This document shows, piece by piece, positions 17,526 through 26,749 of a stretch of 58,413 nucleotides of DNA. The stretch spans positions 1 through 58,413 of the forward strand of contig JAEOUM010000222.1 of the NCBI GenBank assembly GCA_016839275.1. Reading direction: 5' to 3'. The notes under the pieces were generated by a model. It was not told the DNA's origin. It made no database searches and saw only the letters and a program-made list of their open reading frames with translations. Made by a program: the position numbers and the translations under genes. How positions within the stretch are numbered: position 1 is the first letter of the stretch; every line of letters starts with the position of its first letter. This DNA is from Candidatus Thorarchaeota archaeon (GTDB lineage: Archaea; Asgardarchaeota; Thorarchaeia; Thorarchaeales; Thorarchaeaceae).

Positions 17526-18050
17526 ATGAAGTCGTTGTTCATTGGGCGCTTTCAGCCCATACATAAAGGTCACATTCATACAATCAAACAGATTCTTGGA
17601 AAGGATGAGGACATCATCATTGTTGTGGGGAGCGCACAACACTCCCACACTCCAGACAATCCCTTCTCAGGGGGTGAGCGTGTTATGTTCATCAAGCGCG
17701 CTCTAGTCGATGAAGAACTTCCACTTGCAAGAATCGATATAGTGCCGGTCACAGACATCAATATACACCCTCTTTGGGTAAGTCATATGCGATCCTATGT
17801 TCCCTACTTCGACAAAGCATATAGTCACAATCCACTTGTCAAGAGACTTCTTGAGGACGGAGGTATCGTTACCGACTCTACAAAGTTACTGGAACGGACA
17901 ACCTATAGCGGAAAGCATGTCCGTGATCTTATCCGCTGGAAAAATAGTGAGTGGGAAAAACTTGTACCAACTGGCGTGGTCGAATTAATCAAAAAATACA
18001 AGATGGACATACGAATCCAAGAGATTGGGGACACGACCACTAAACAATAG
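17526..18050 (+). CDS. nadM: Nicotinamide-nucleotide adenylyltransferase, archaeal type
   Basis: Makes NAD from NMN and ATP. The N-terminal GRFQPIHKGHIHTIK (7-21) carries the nucleotidyltransferase H-x-G-H motif (13-16), and TTYSGKHVRDLI near residue 130 supplies the second ATP-binding segment (usually ISGT-x2-R). Length 174 is normal for archaeal NadM. The frame runs back to TTG 17496, but ATG 17526 is the family start. NadC, another NAD gene, is 23 kb away. It is divergent from rtcA. Confidence 0.9.
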   Translation: MKSLFIGRFQPIHKGHIHTIKQILGKDEDIIIVVGSAQHSHTPDNPFSGGERVMFIKRALVDEELPLARIDIVPVTDINIHPLWVSHMRSYVPYFDKAYSHNPLVKRLLEDGGIVTDSTKLLERTTYSGKHVRDLIRWKNSEWEKLVPTGVVELIKKYKMDIRIQEIGDTTTKQ

Positions 18051-18209
18051 TCGTCAACTGGCTTGAAGGTAGACTTTAAATAAGAACATCACTGACAAAA
18101 TCTTGGTGAACGTATAATGCTAGGTGAGCGCGTTCCGTATTATCACTAGACAACTAATTCTTTATCCTAGCCAGTACCATGAACTTCAATCAGAACAGAG
18201 GAGAATATC

Positions 18210-19688
18210 ATGAGCGGGAAAGATGAACAACCACGAAGTACCATTTTTGACATTGATAAGACAAACAACTTTCCTGATTGGTTCGGTGAGATTTGTAGAG
18301 TTGCAGAACTTGCTGACATCAGGTATGGTGTAAAGGGATTCACTCCATTTCCTCCATGGAGCCTGATGACAATGGATAACATGTTCGATATCCTAGAGGA
18401 AGTTCTACAGCGCAAAGATCATCTTCCCATGTTATTCCCTACGGTCATTCCCGAGAGTAACCTGACAAAGGAAGCTCAACACGTTGAGGGATTTGTACCC
18501 CAGGTGTTCTGGATTCAAGATACTGGTGAAGGAGGAAAACTTGAAGAAAGGTTGGCCCTCAGGCCTACCAGTGAAACTGCCATCTATCCAATGTACTCAT
18601 TATGGGTTCGGAGCTGGCGCGATCTGCCCATGAAGCGGTACCAGCGTTGTTCCGTTTTCAGGTCCGAGATCAAGAGCACTAGACCGTTTCTCAGAGGAAG
18701 AGAGTTTCTTTGGATTGAGAGCCATAATGTCTTCGCAACACACGATGAAGTCAAGGCTCAGGTACAGGAGGATCTTGAAACAACCAAGGAAGTAGTGACC
18801 GATAACTTTGGGATTCCTGTAATGGTTTTTCGCAGGACACAGTGGGATAAGTTCCCAGGCGGTCTGAACACATATGCTGCAGACACACTCATGCCTGATG
18901 GCAAAGTACTACAACTCCCATCAACCCATGATCTTGGTGACAATTTCGCTAGAGCCTTCGATGTAAAGTTTCTGAATGAGAACAATGAAACTGTGTATGC
19001 TTGGCAGACATGTTACGGACCTGCAATCTCGAGGATTTTTGGAGCGATGATCTCAGTGCACGGGGATAACAAGGGTCTACGTCTCCCCTTCAAGATTGCA
19101 CCATATCAGGTGGTTGTGATTCCCATCTATAAGGGAAAAGATGCTGAGATGGTGTTGGAGTATGGTAAGAACATTCTGAAGAATCTTCGAAAGGCCGGCT
19201 TCAGGGTATATATCGATAATAGCGACAATACACCAGGCTGGAAATACAACTTTTGGGAGATGAAAGGAGTACCAATCCGGGTTGAGATAGGTCCTCGTGA
19301 TATCAGAGATAACAAAGCTGTCTTGTTCCGGCGTGATACAATGAAGCGAGAATCCATAGATGTCAAAGATCTAAAGAGGGAGATAACAAATCTTGGAAAG
19401 GAGATTGATGCCAACCTTCTTGCTGAAGCAGAGTCTAAATTCGTAGATCTAATCATCGATGCTGACAGCATTGGTACCATTGAGGATGCACTGGATAAAG
19501 GAAAGATTGCACGAATCCCCTTCTGTACTACTGAGATGGAAGGAAAACCCTGTGCTGACGAAATCAAGGACAGGACGGGCGGCGAAACCCGCGGCACCCG
19601 GATTGATATTGATGAGAAACCAAAAGGGGTATGCACTGTCTGTGGCAAGCCAGCTACTGAGATTGTCTATATAGCACGGTCGTATTAA
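18210..19688 (+). CDS. proS: Prolyl-tRNA synthetase, archaeal/eukaryotic type
   Basis: Class II aminoacyl-tRNA synthetase of 492 residues. Motif 2 (RCSVFRSEIKSTRPFLRGRE), the motif 3 region, and the archaeal C-terminal zinc-binding domain with CTTEMEGKPC and VCTVCGKP are present, and the bacterial editing domain is absent. Anticodon binding lies at about 285-390 (PYQVVVIPIYKG). The stop TAA is directly followed by the TTG of the next gene. An upstream TTTAAATA (18075-18082) could be its TATA box, with a leader of about 100 bases. Confidence 0.95.
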   Translation: MSGKDEQPRSTIFDIDKTNNFPDWFGEICRVAELADIRYGVKGFTPFPPWSLMTMDNMFDILEEVLQRKDHLPMLFPTVIPESNLTKEAQHVEGFVPQVFWIQDTGEGGKLEERLALRPTSETAIYPMYSLWVRSWRDLPMKRYQRCSVFRSEIKSTRPFLRGREFLWIESHNVFATHDEVKAQVQEDLETTKEVVTDNFGIPVMVFRRTQWDKFPGGLNTYAADTLMPDGKVLQLPSTHDLGDNFARAFDVKFLNENNETVYAWQTCYGPAISRIFGAMISVHGDNKGLRLPFKIAPYQVVVIPIYKGKDAEMVLEYGKNILKNLRKAGFRVYIDNSDNTPGWKYNFWEMKGVPIRVEIGPRDIRDNKAVLFRRDTMKRESIDVKDLKREITNLGKEIDANLLAEAESKFVDLIIDADSIGTIEDALDKGKIARIPFCTTEMEGKPCADEIKDRTGGETRGTRIDIDEKPKGVCTVCGKPATEIVYIARSY

Positions 19689-20732
19689 TTGGAATTACCC
19701 AAGGGCTCAATAGGGTCCTTGGGAATCATTTCTTTGGATGTGGATAGATTGAAAGTACTGGTTTCCTCGAGAAATGAAAAAGTCGGGATAATCCGCGAGA
19801 TTCTCAGTGATACTGCGGAGGTAGTCGTGACTGATGGAACGCTAGAATCCATGCTGGATTTAGGTAGAGACGCAGATGTCCTAGCTGCGAATCGTGTTTC
19901 TCGCGAGTTCATAGAGGCGGCTCCAAAATTAAGAATGATACAGACTTTTACAGCGGGCGTAGAGAATATTGACCATGATGCAGTTAAAGAACGTGGAAAC
20001 ATCATTCTTTGCAACTCTCACATTAATGCTGCAGAGGTAGCAGAATACGCAATCACCCTTCTATTCACAGTAGCAAAGAATATCATTCAAAATGATAGAG
20101 AGCTTCGGAAGGGTGATTGGATCTATGCCTTCGGAGGCCCACGTCCAAATATAGAGATCCGTCACAAGACCTGTTTCATATTGGGGCTTGGGAACATTGG
20201 TGGTGAGATTGCTAAGCGGTTGAGAGCATTTGATGTCACGATTTATGCAGCCACACGGAGTGGAAGTTCACAACATAGTGATTTAGTCGATAAACTGGTC
20301 AGGATTGATGAGGCTCGCCCTCTTATCGAGGTTTCCGATTTCATTATTCTATCCCTACCTTTGACTCCTGAGTCCCAAGGGCTTGTTGGTAGTACCTTCA
20401 TCTCTTGGATGAAACCTACCTCAATCCTTGTGAATATCTCTCGAGGTCCAATCATAAACGAAAAAGCTCTCTTTGACGCACTGAAAGAAAATCGAATTCG
20501 TGGAGCAGGGCTTGATGTTTGGTGGAGGTACCCCCCTAAGTGGGGTGGAAAAAGCACACCTCCCTCAGACATGCCGTTTCAGGATCTCGATAATGTAGTT
20601 ATTTCTCCTCACCGAGCAGGATACTCAGAAAACACTGAACTTGAGTATTTTCAGTTTGCAGGAGAAAATATCCTTCGATTCATCCGCAAGGAAAGCCCGA
20701 TTAATGTTGTAGATCTCACCCGTGGCTACTAG
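19689..20732 (+). CDS. D-isomer-specific 2-hydroxyacid dehydrogenase family protein
   Basis: NAD(P)-dependent oxidoreductase of up to 347 residues. AEVAEYAITLLF, the Rossmann loop GLGNIGGEIAKRL (about 168-180), NISRGPIINEKAL with the substrate arginine, and SPHRAGYS with the catalytic histidine are visible. A cytosolic 2-keto/2-hydroxyacid conversion is expected; the substrate is not predictable (glycerate, lactate and phosphoglycerate enzymes share these motifs). The TTG at 19689 immediately abuts the proS stop; GTG 19740 is an alternative start giving a more usual N-terminus (about 330 residues). Likely co-transcribed with proS. Confidence 0.82.
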   Translation: MELPKGSIGSLGIISLDVDRLKVLVSSRNEKVGIIREILSDTAEVVVTDGTLESMLDLGRDADVLAANRVSREFIEAAPKLRMIQTFTAGVENIDHDAVKERGNIILCNSHINAAEVAEYAITLLFTVAKNIIQNDRELRKGDWIYAFGGPRPNIEIRHKTCFILGLGNIGGEIAKRLRAFDVTIYAATRSGSSQHSDLVDKLVRIDEARPLIEVSDFIILSLPLTPESQGLVGSTFISWMKPTSILVNISRGPIINEKALFDALKENRIRGAGLDVWWRYPPKWGGKSTPPSDMPFQDLDNVVISPHRAGYSENTELEYFQFAGENILRFIRKESPINVVDLTRGY

Positions 20733-20820
20733 TCAGGATTTGTGAAACCCCTCTGTTTTCTGCAGGGTCGCTTAACAATCCCTAAAAGTACATGTCAATC
20801 GGTTGAAACGATGTTGAGAT

Positions 20821-21684
20821 ATGAAAAAGAATACTGCTGCATTAATCGCCATACTTGGCGGCCTATTTGTCTTCACTATCAAGCTCTTTGCATATTTCAT
20901 ATCTAACTCTGTAGCCCTGTTATCAGACGCTCTCGAGTCGATTGTCAACATTCTTGCATCAGGGATGATGCTCTTTTCTATCTATGTTTCTGAAAAACCA
21001 GCAGATGATACGCACAAATACGGTCATCAGAAAATAGAGGACATCTCAAGTGCATTTGAGGGAATTCTCATTATTGCAGCAGCACTCTTGATTATCAATG
21101 CTGCAGTTGGGCGGCTCTTTGTGTCTGTTCAGCTTCTTGAGGTTAATCTCGCCATTGCTATCTCCGCTGGAGCCACAGGAATAAATCTCAGCATATCCCG
21201 AGTGTTGACACGTACAGCAAGATCGAGCGGCTCAATGGCATTAGAAGGAGACGCAAAGCATCTTCTATCTGATGTGATATCAACGGTAGGTGTTTGGATT
21301 GGATTGTTCATAGTACAAGCAACAGGTTGGCAATTCATGGACTCCCTGCTTGCATTCGTTGTGGCGGCGCTGATAGCACGAATGGGTGTCGGATTGATAG
21401 TTAAATCTACACGTCGTTTAATGGACCAATCCTGTATCGAGGAAGAGGAACTGATAATATCCGTACTTAAGAAGCAAAATCCAACTATTATCGAGTTCCA
21501 CGATTTGAAAACTCGTCGGCAAGGCAACGATGTACTTGCTGAGATTCATCTAACAGTGAGCGATTCCATGAGTGTAAGGATGGCACACGATATTATAGAC
21601 CGATTTGAGAAAGACGTGAATAAGGAAGCCCCCCACATCAAATTGACTGTGCATATAGATCCTGAGACCGAACTATCTACCTAA
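20821..21684 (+). CDS. Cation diffusion facilitator (CDF) transporter
   Basis: Six-helix inner-membrane metal/proton antiporter of 287 residues with a C-terminal cytosolic metal-binding domain (about 205-285). The family segment SVALLSDALESIVNILAS in TM2 and the TM5 motif DAKHLLSDVIS with H-x3-D are visible, plus DDTHKYGHQKIE between TM2 and TM3. In TM2 the usual metal-site pair (D or H, x3, D) reads E-x3-N, which suggests altered metal preference. Exports Zn, Fe, Mn or a similar divalent ion; which one cannot be said. It stands alone, with about 90 bases upstream. Confidence 0.85.
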   Translation: MKKNTAALIAILGGLFVFTIKLFAYFISNSVALLSDALESIVNILASGMMLFSIYVSEKPADDTHKYGHQKIEDISSAFEGILIIAAALLIINAAVGRLFVSVQLLEVNLAIAISAGATGINLSISRVLTRTARSSGSMALEGDAKHLLSDVISTVGVWIGLFIVQATGWQFMDSLLAFVVAALIARMGVGLIVKSTRRLMDQSCIEEEELIISVLKKQNPTIIEFHDLKTRRQGNDVLAEIHLTVSDSMSVRMAHDIIDRFEKDVNKEAPHIKLTVHIDPETELST

Positions 21685-21786
21685 GTCGCTAAATTGATGA
21701 CCGCCAAAAATATAGCTTGAAAATACAAAATATAGGAGTACTTCAATGCTCTTGTGTAATCAGATTGTATACAGGAGCAATGTTTC

Positions 21787-24072
21787 ATGGCGCGTTCATT
21801 AGACCTCATTGAGTCCGAGAGTCAAGACTTTAAAGAAAGTCTCAATCATCGCAGACTAGATTGTCCTGATTCGGGGGCCGACGATTTGACCATAGAGAAA
21901 CTATCAGAGATACCCGGTGTTGGCGAGAAAGTACAGCAGGCATTAATAGAACACTTCGGAAGTGAAGCAGTCGCCCTCAAGGTGATTCGAGATTCACGAG
22001 TTGATCTTGTAGCTGCAGTGCCAGGCATTGGTTCTAAGCAAGCTGTCAACCTTGTCAAGGGCGCCTTTGAACAGCAGTTTGGTGTAAACTCCAATATGTT
22101 GTTACGAAGTGCTGATATTCGGAAAATCTTTGAGAGCATATTAGAAATCATGCAGGGCTATGCCAACACGACATATGCAAAGGATAAGCTGTTTCTCTAT
22201 TTTCCACTACCACCCGAGAAACTGGATACGATTATCGAGCGACAGAAGTATTTTGCTGATGCTTCGGATATTGCACGTGGGATAACCCCTCAGCAGCGCG
22301 ACACTCTGAAGAGCCTTCTATCGCAGGTACGAGGACTGTATAGACGTGCAAAACCTCGGCGGATTGAAGGACGTGTAATCATCACTAACAACGACAAGGT
22401 CTTTGATAAACTGATTACTGAGGGGGTCGATAAATGGTGTCCCGTCTATGTTCTCTCTGATGGAGAAAGTGGAGCTGACTATGCACAGGGGTATGATCTT
22501 GTTCTCTTCATATCACCACTTGGAGTCTATGACGAGTCTATGGATATGATAGACAACGTTGAGATTCTTGGTAAAGACTGGTCTATCGAGGATGTTCTGC
22601 CAGAGCTGACAGTAAGCTTCTACGCTCGTAATTATCGGGTCATTGATGCTTCATGCAAGCTCGCGGAGATCTTCAGCAGTCTTCCTACGAATAGTTCAAT
22701 GGAGGGATTCGCGGAAGGGCTCGATTTTGAGGCTCTGAGTAAAGTTGGCGAGATTCTCAAGAACTTGGATGAGAACGGTGACCTAGCTCAGGGAATAGAT
22801 TCCGATATCGATAGATATCGAAAAGCTGTGAAGACATTTCCAACTGCTACAGCAGAAACGGAAGCTTGGTTGAATGAAGAAATAACCTCTCGAATATCTA
22901 AAAGTCATGTCACTCTGGGTGGTCAACAGATAATCAGTATTCTCCAATCAGCAGACATGGAGGGTGCTGATGGTGGTGCACTCAGAAATATGTTGCCTGC
23001 GGAGATTGTCGAAACCTTCACAACCACAATTCAGGAGGCAGAGGACAAACTCGCACAAATGCTAGGTCTCACAGCCCGTGAGGCTGATTGGGTAACAGGG
23101 ATAATCAGTGAGGAGATTTCGCTCCCTGTTAAATTGGTCCCCACACAAATCAATGATCTTGAGGATAGATTACGACGGCTCTTTGCAGACAAGCAGTTTA
23201 GCCTGATTAAGAAAATCGCAAACGAGCTCGATAAGACGCGTGATGAGGTCATGAACGCAGTTCAGACTCTTCTTGAGTTTGACCTCTTTCTTGCTGTTGG
23301 ACTATTTGCCCATGACTATGAGCTTCAAACTCCGAACATCTCATTGGAATACACAGGTGTTGGAATTCAAGGCGCGAACAATATATTCCTAGTAGAGAGT
23401 TATCTAAAAGGAAAGCATGGGAAAGTCCAGCCTATTGATTACTCGATTGGCAAGACACCATTTCAACCTCATGGAACAAATGGTGAGAACTGTGCACTGC
23501 TCTCCGGAGCAAATAGTGGTGGAAAAACCACGACAATTCAGACACTGGCACAGATTGTCACAATGGCTCAATCCGGTTTTCCTGTGCCTGCAAAACAGGC
23601 GTATATCCCAGTTTTTGAGGAGCTTTATTTCTTCTACAAGAGCCGAGGGATGGTCAGTGCTGGAGCGTTCGAGACCACGCTGAAGCAATTTGCAGAAATA
23701 GTTGTATCAGAGAAATCAAAGTTAGCGCTCTTTGATGAGGTCGAAGCAATAACAGAACCAGGCAGTGCCGCTAATGTCATTGCTGGCTTAATTGAGATTC
23801 TTCAGAGTGATCCCAAGACCTCAACAGTGATATGTAGTCATCTCGCACGAGAGATTCAAGAGGTCACATCAGTACCCCTCAGGATAGATGGGATTGAAGC
23901 TCGTGGTCTAGATGAGAACCTTGAACTTGTTGTGGATAGAACTCCACGTTTTGGTACCCTGGCAAGGAGCACCCCAGAGCTTATAGTTGAGAGGCTTTCG
24001 AAACTGACAAAGGGCCCTAAGAAAGCTGTATACGAAAAGATTTTGGAGAACCTTAACAGAGTAAGAGACTAA
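21787..24072 (+). CDS. MutS-family ATPase with N-terminal helix-hairpin-helix DNA-binding region
   Basis: A 761-residue protein related to COG1193 (MutS2-like) ATPases. Residues about 35-95 hold two helix-hairpin-helix motifs (IPGVGEKVQQALIEHFG, VPGIGSKQAVNLV). A long helical core follows, and the ATPase has Walker A GANSGGKTTT (about 575), the signature region GMVSAGAFETTLKQ, Walker B LALFDEVEAITEPG and the switch histidine in CSHL. The mismatch-recognition domain and the Smr nuclease tail of bacterial MutS2 are absent. It probably recognises a branched or recombination intermediate. It overlaps the phosphoesterase gene by one base, so the two are translationally coupled. Confidence 0.82.
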   Translation: MARSLDLIESESQDFKESLNHRRLDCPDSGADDLTIEKLSEIPGVGEKVQQALIEHFGSEAVALKVIRDSRVDLVAAVPGIGSKQAVNLVKGAFEQQFGVNSNMLLRSADIRKIFESILEIMQGYANTTYAKDKLFLYFPLPPEKLDTIIERQKYFADASDIARGITPQQRDTLKSLLSQVRGLYRRAKPRRIEGRVIITNNDKVFDKLITEGVDKWCPVYVLSDGESGADYAQGYDLVLFISPLGVYDESMDMIDNVEILGKDWSIEDVLPELTVSFYARNYRVIDASCKLAEIFSSLPTNSSMEGFAEGLDFEALSKVGEILKNLDENGDLAQGIDSDIDRYRKAVKTFPTATAETEAWLNEEITSRISKSHVTLGGQQIISILQSADMEGADGGALRNMLPAEIVETFTTTIQEAEDKLAQMLGLTAREADWVTGIISEEISLPVKLVPTQINDLEDRLRRLFADKQFSLIKKIANELDKTRDEVMNAVQTLLEFDLFLAVGLFAHDYELQTPNISLEYTGVGIQGANNIFLVESYLKGKHGKVQPIDYSIGKTPFQPHGTNGENCALLSGANSGGKTTTIQTLAQIVTMAQSGFPVPAKQAYIPVFEELYFFYKSRGMVSAGAFETTLKQFAEIVVSEKSKLALFDEVEAITEPGSAANVIAGLIEILQSDPKTSTVICSHLAREIQEVTSVPLRIDGIEARGLDENLELVVDRTPRFGTLARSTPELIVERLSKLTKGPKKAVYEKILENLNRVRD

Positions 24073-24650
24073 TGCCATACAGAGTTCTGGTACTTGGGGA
24101 TATGCATATTCCAACACGTAGAGATACAATACCTGTTGAGTTCTATCAATACATCAAAGACTCCCAATATGACATGACTCTCATCACTGGCGATCTTGTA
24201 CGAGAGTCTGATATGCGAGCAGTTCTTCCTCCTCTCTCTCGATGCTTTATTGTCGCAGGAAATATGGACTTCGGAAGTTCATACAATTTCCACGAGCAAG
24301 TACAAGTCGACAACTTCAACATTCTTCTTCTGCATGGAACACAACTTCGCCCCCGTGGGAATATTAAACAACTCTGGGAGATTCTCCAACACATAGGAGG
24401 GGATGTTGCAATCCATGGGCATACTCATCAAGCTGCTATTGACCTCTATAATGACAGACTCTTTCTTAATCCTGGAACAATAACAGGTGCAACAGGAGGT
24501 GCAGGCGGTCGTACGAATGCAAGCTTCATCGAGCTTGTTGTGAATGATAACCAAATGCGTGTGATTCTTCACTCTACCGATTGGCGTGTTGTAAAGAGAA
24601 CCGAGATTGAGTATCAGAAACAGAATGAGAGAATCACAAGAATATCATGA
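24072..24650 (+). CDS. YfcE/Vps29-type metallophosphoesterase
   Basis: Calcineurin-like phosphoesterase of 192 residues. The ligand series GDMH (9-12), GDLV, GNMDFG, LLHGTQ and GHTH are all intact, so it should bind two metals and be active on phosphodiesters. Closest families are MJ0936/YfcE phosphodiesterases and the related, usually inactive, retromer subunit Vps29. ATG overlaps the MutS-family stop (TAATG), implying coupled translation. Co-operation in nucleic-acid processing is inference. An unrecognised gene lies convergently 21 bases after it. Confidence 0.85.
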   Translation: MPYRVLVLGDMHIPTRRDTIPVEFYQYIKDSQYDMTLITGDLVRESDMRAVLPPLSRCFIVAGNMDFGSSYNFHEQVQVDNFNILLLHGTQLRPRGNIKQLWEILQHIGGDVAIHGHTHQAAIDLYNDRLFLNPGTITGATGGAGGRTNASFIELVVNDNQMRVILHSTDWRVVKRTEIEYQKQNERITRIS

Positions 24651-24671
24651 GTATACCCGCAAACCACTGTC

Positions 24672-25295
24672 CTAATATGTTCCCCATGGATCTGGGCTCA
24701 GAAGACGCATATAGAGCTTTTTCAGGACATTTGAGCTCTCTAACAATGCTGCTTTGACTACTTGCTCCTTCTCTACATTAGCTGTCTTTGATTTTGACCC
24801 CACAAGCCGACCAATTCGCCCCTTTGATGAGTCCGGTGTAATGGACACCTTTACAGGGATGATCCTCTTTACATCCTCCTCCGGGAATATGTCGCGCGTA
24901 AACTTCAGGTCACGGAAAAATATTGCCAATGTTTCTTTGACAGCTATCTTCTCAATAGTATCGCTTGGAAGTTTATCTACCATTATAAGACTCCGTCTTC
25001 GTAGATGATCCGAAACAACGGCTTGTACATCTTCAGCTAATTCACGATTCATCGCACAGGCTATTCCTATGTTTATCATAAGAATACGAATTCGATCCAA
25101 CATTATACCAACATCTGCACCAACGAAGGACTTTCCCCTCATAGACACTAACCAATCTTCATACGCCTCACTCACGCTTCGAAGGCCATCTTCATTCTCA
25201 GAAAACCTATCTAATTCTTCAGGAGGTATTAATGTGCACCAGACAGCCATTGATACATGATCTGTTTTATTGGGGGCCATGTGTGCAGCTTGCAC
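24672..25295 (-). CDS. Unrecognised soluble protein
   Basis: A 207-residue protein I do not recognise. It is largely helical in the middle (MLDRIRILMINIGIACAMNRELAEDVQAVVSDHLRRR) with a basic C-terminal region (SSKGRIGRLVGSKSKTANVE) that could contact nucleic acid or phosphate. There is no signal peptide or membrane segment. ATG 25280 (MAPNKTDH) is an alternative start. It is convergent with the phosphoesterase. Codon use looks coding and the frame is uninterrupted, so it is probably real. Confidence 0.55.
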   Translation of the reverse strand: MQAAHMAPNKTDHVSMAVWCTLIPPEELDRFSENEDGLRSVSEAYEDWLVSMRGKSFVGADVGIMLDRIRILMINIGIACAMNRELAEDVQAVVSDHLRRRSLIMVDKLPSDTIEKIAVKETLAIFFRDLKFTRDIFPEEDVKRIIPVKVSITPDSSKGRIGRLVGSKSKTANVEKEQVVKAALLESSNVLKKLYMRLLSPDPWGTY

Positions 25296-25391
25296 TCATC
25301 CGTTTTCAGTATTACTTGTCTGAGTATTGCTCTGAAAAGTTGTTTCTAATACTCAATTGCTGCTACTATCATCATTTTGTTGGTGGAACTA

Positions 25392-25667
25392 ATGGCAAGC
25401 TATAAAGTAAGAATTGAGGTAATCGATATTCAGAATCAGGGTGAGTGTTCAATGGGGCAAAAGATTGGCGACATCTACGATTATCCAGAAGATCGAGGCA
25501 AGATGTGTCCAAGCTCGTTCTACATTCTCTACCCCTGGATAATGGTGATGGAGTCTGGAGGCAGCTTTACAGAATCTGGAGATGGAAGCGACTTTATGAC
25601 TGTAGGTTGCAGTGATTATCGCCATCAAGTCGTATACAAAATCTCTCGAAAGTCTATTGAAAAATAG
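25392..25667 (+). CDS. TIGR04076 family protein
   Basis: A 91-residue cytosolic protein. The pattern YKVRIEVIDI, a conserved Cys followed by MGQKIGDIYD, then MCPSSFYILYPWI and VGCSDYRHQVVYKI matches the TIGR04076 family, small cysteine-containing proteins of unknown function found in archaea and anaerobic bacteria. ATG 25392 is preferred over TTG 25377. It is monocistronic, 75 bases before a secreted protein gene. Confidence 0.72.
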   Translation: MASYKVRIEVIDIQNQGECSMGQKIGDIYDYPEDRGKMCPSSFYILYPWIMVMESGGSFTESGDGSDFMTVGCSDYRHQVVYKISRKSIEK

Positions 25668-25742
25668 TACAATTCGATTCGACCTGCACCGTACTATTTT
25701 TCTATCACTCATTCTGAGCGAGGTGTTGAGGTATATATTGAA

Positions 25743-26222
25743 GTGACACCACACTCCAAGAATTTTCATACTACGCAGAGAGTCGCTCTTACCTTATTAA
25801 TTGGCATTACTCTCTCCTCTCTCATACCAATGAATGTGCTTGCACAAGACACACTCTCACTCTCCATCAATCGGTCTTTTGGTATGGCTTTTGGTGATTA
25901 TATCAGTGGGAGCTTTATTCTACAGGGGAGTGGCCCTGAAACCATCCAAAACCTGACGGTTTATTTCAATGGGGATGAGATATACTTTGCAGCAGGGAAT
26001 AGTGTCAGTTGGCAATTCAATACAGCTGACTATCCTGGGGGACCGACCAATATCACACTGATGGGTATCGACGACCTTGGAGATATATACTTCATCAGTA
26101 GTCATGTTGTATTCATTGCTGAAGGTGTAGGTACTATTATCACCGGAGGAATCATCATTCTTGTTGTGGTTCTTGTGGCTGCAAAGTACCTACCTCGAAT
26201 ACTGCGTATGCGAAGCAAGTAA
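25743..26222 (+). CDS. Membrane-anchored extracellular protein of unknown function
   Basis: 159 residues from a GTG start. A signal-peptide-like segment (about 13-34, ALTLLIGITLSSLIPMNVLA) is followed by about 90 residues of beta-rich, Asn- and Gly-containing sequence resembling a small Ig-like or surface domain (ILQGSGPETIQNLTVYFNG). A C-terminal membrane helix (about 130-150) and a short basic cytosolic tail RILRMRSK complete it. Type I topology is likely. No family recognised. A cupin gene begins 22 bases downstream on the same strand. Confidence 0.65.
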   Translation: MTPHSKNFHTTQRVALTLLIGITLSSLIPMNVLAQDTLSLSINRSFGMAFGDYISGSFILQGSGPETIQNLTVYFNGDEIYFAAGNSVSWQFNTADYPGGPTNITLMGIDDLGDIYFISSHVVFIAEGVGTIITGGIIILVVVLVAAKYLPRILRMRSK

Positions 26223-26244
26223 TCATTTTCAGGAGGTCTTTTGA

Positions 26245-26619
26245 ATGGACAATCGGGACCGTTATTCAATCAATACTGACATTAAGTTTAGAGGGCTTGA
26301 GCTCATCGACGTATCTGAATTAATTAGAACCTGTGAAAAGAACTGGCAGAACTTCAGTCTCTGCGAGGTCAATGACTCCGTGGTCCGGCTAGGGGTAATT
26401 CATGGTGAGTTTCATTGGCATAAGCATGACAATGAGGATGAATTCTTCTATGTAATTGATGGTCTGCTCAACATCGATTTTAACGACAAGACAGTGAATC
26501 TTACTCCTGGACAAGGCATTATGATACCAAAAGGCGTAGTCCATCGTACAAGAGCACCTGAACGCACAAGTATACTAATGGTAGAGGGAAACACGGTCAC
26601 GCCGACAGGTGATGATTAG
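26245..26619 (+). CDS. Single-domain cupin
   Basis: A 124-residue protein forming one cupin barrel. The first motif FHWHKHDNEDEFFYVIDG (about 53-70) supplies two histidines and a glutamate, and the second motif IPKGVVHRTRAPE supplies another histidine, so a metal site is likely. Such proteins act as isomerases, dioxygenases or small-molecule sensors. The ribosome binding site AGGAGG is well placed upstream of ATG 26245. Possibly co-transcribed with the preceding membrane protein. Confidence 0.82.
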   Translation: MDNRDRYSINTDIKFRGLELIDVSELIRTCEKNWQNFSLCEVNDSVVRLGVIHGEFHWHKHDNEDEFFYVIDGLLNIDFNDKTVNLTPGQGIMIPKGVVHRTRAPERTSILMVEGNTVTPTGDD

Positions 26620-26749
26620 CAAGGAGCTGTCTGAAATAGGGAGCTATTGAGATACGTGAATATCAATGTTAATGAGGAAATATTGTCTATAATTTACTGG
26701 GTGATCTATTACGGTAGGAGTAAGATCGTTCCCAAAGATCACGATTTCT

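Noticed and set aside
24072-24650. Call as a true Vps29 retromer subunit
   Set aside because: All catalytic ligands are intact and YfcE-type phosphodiesterases share the fold; no other retromer subunit is nearby.
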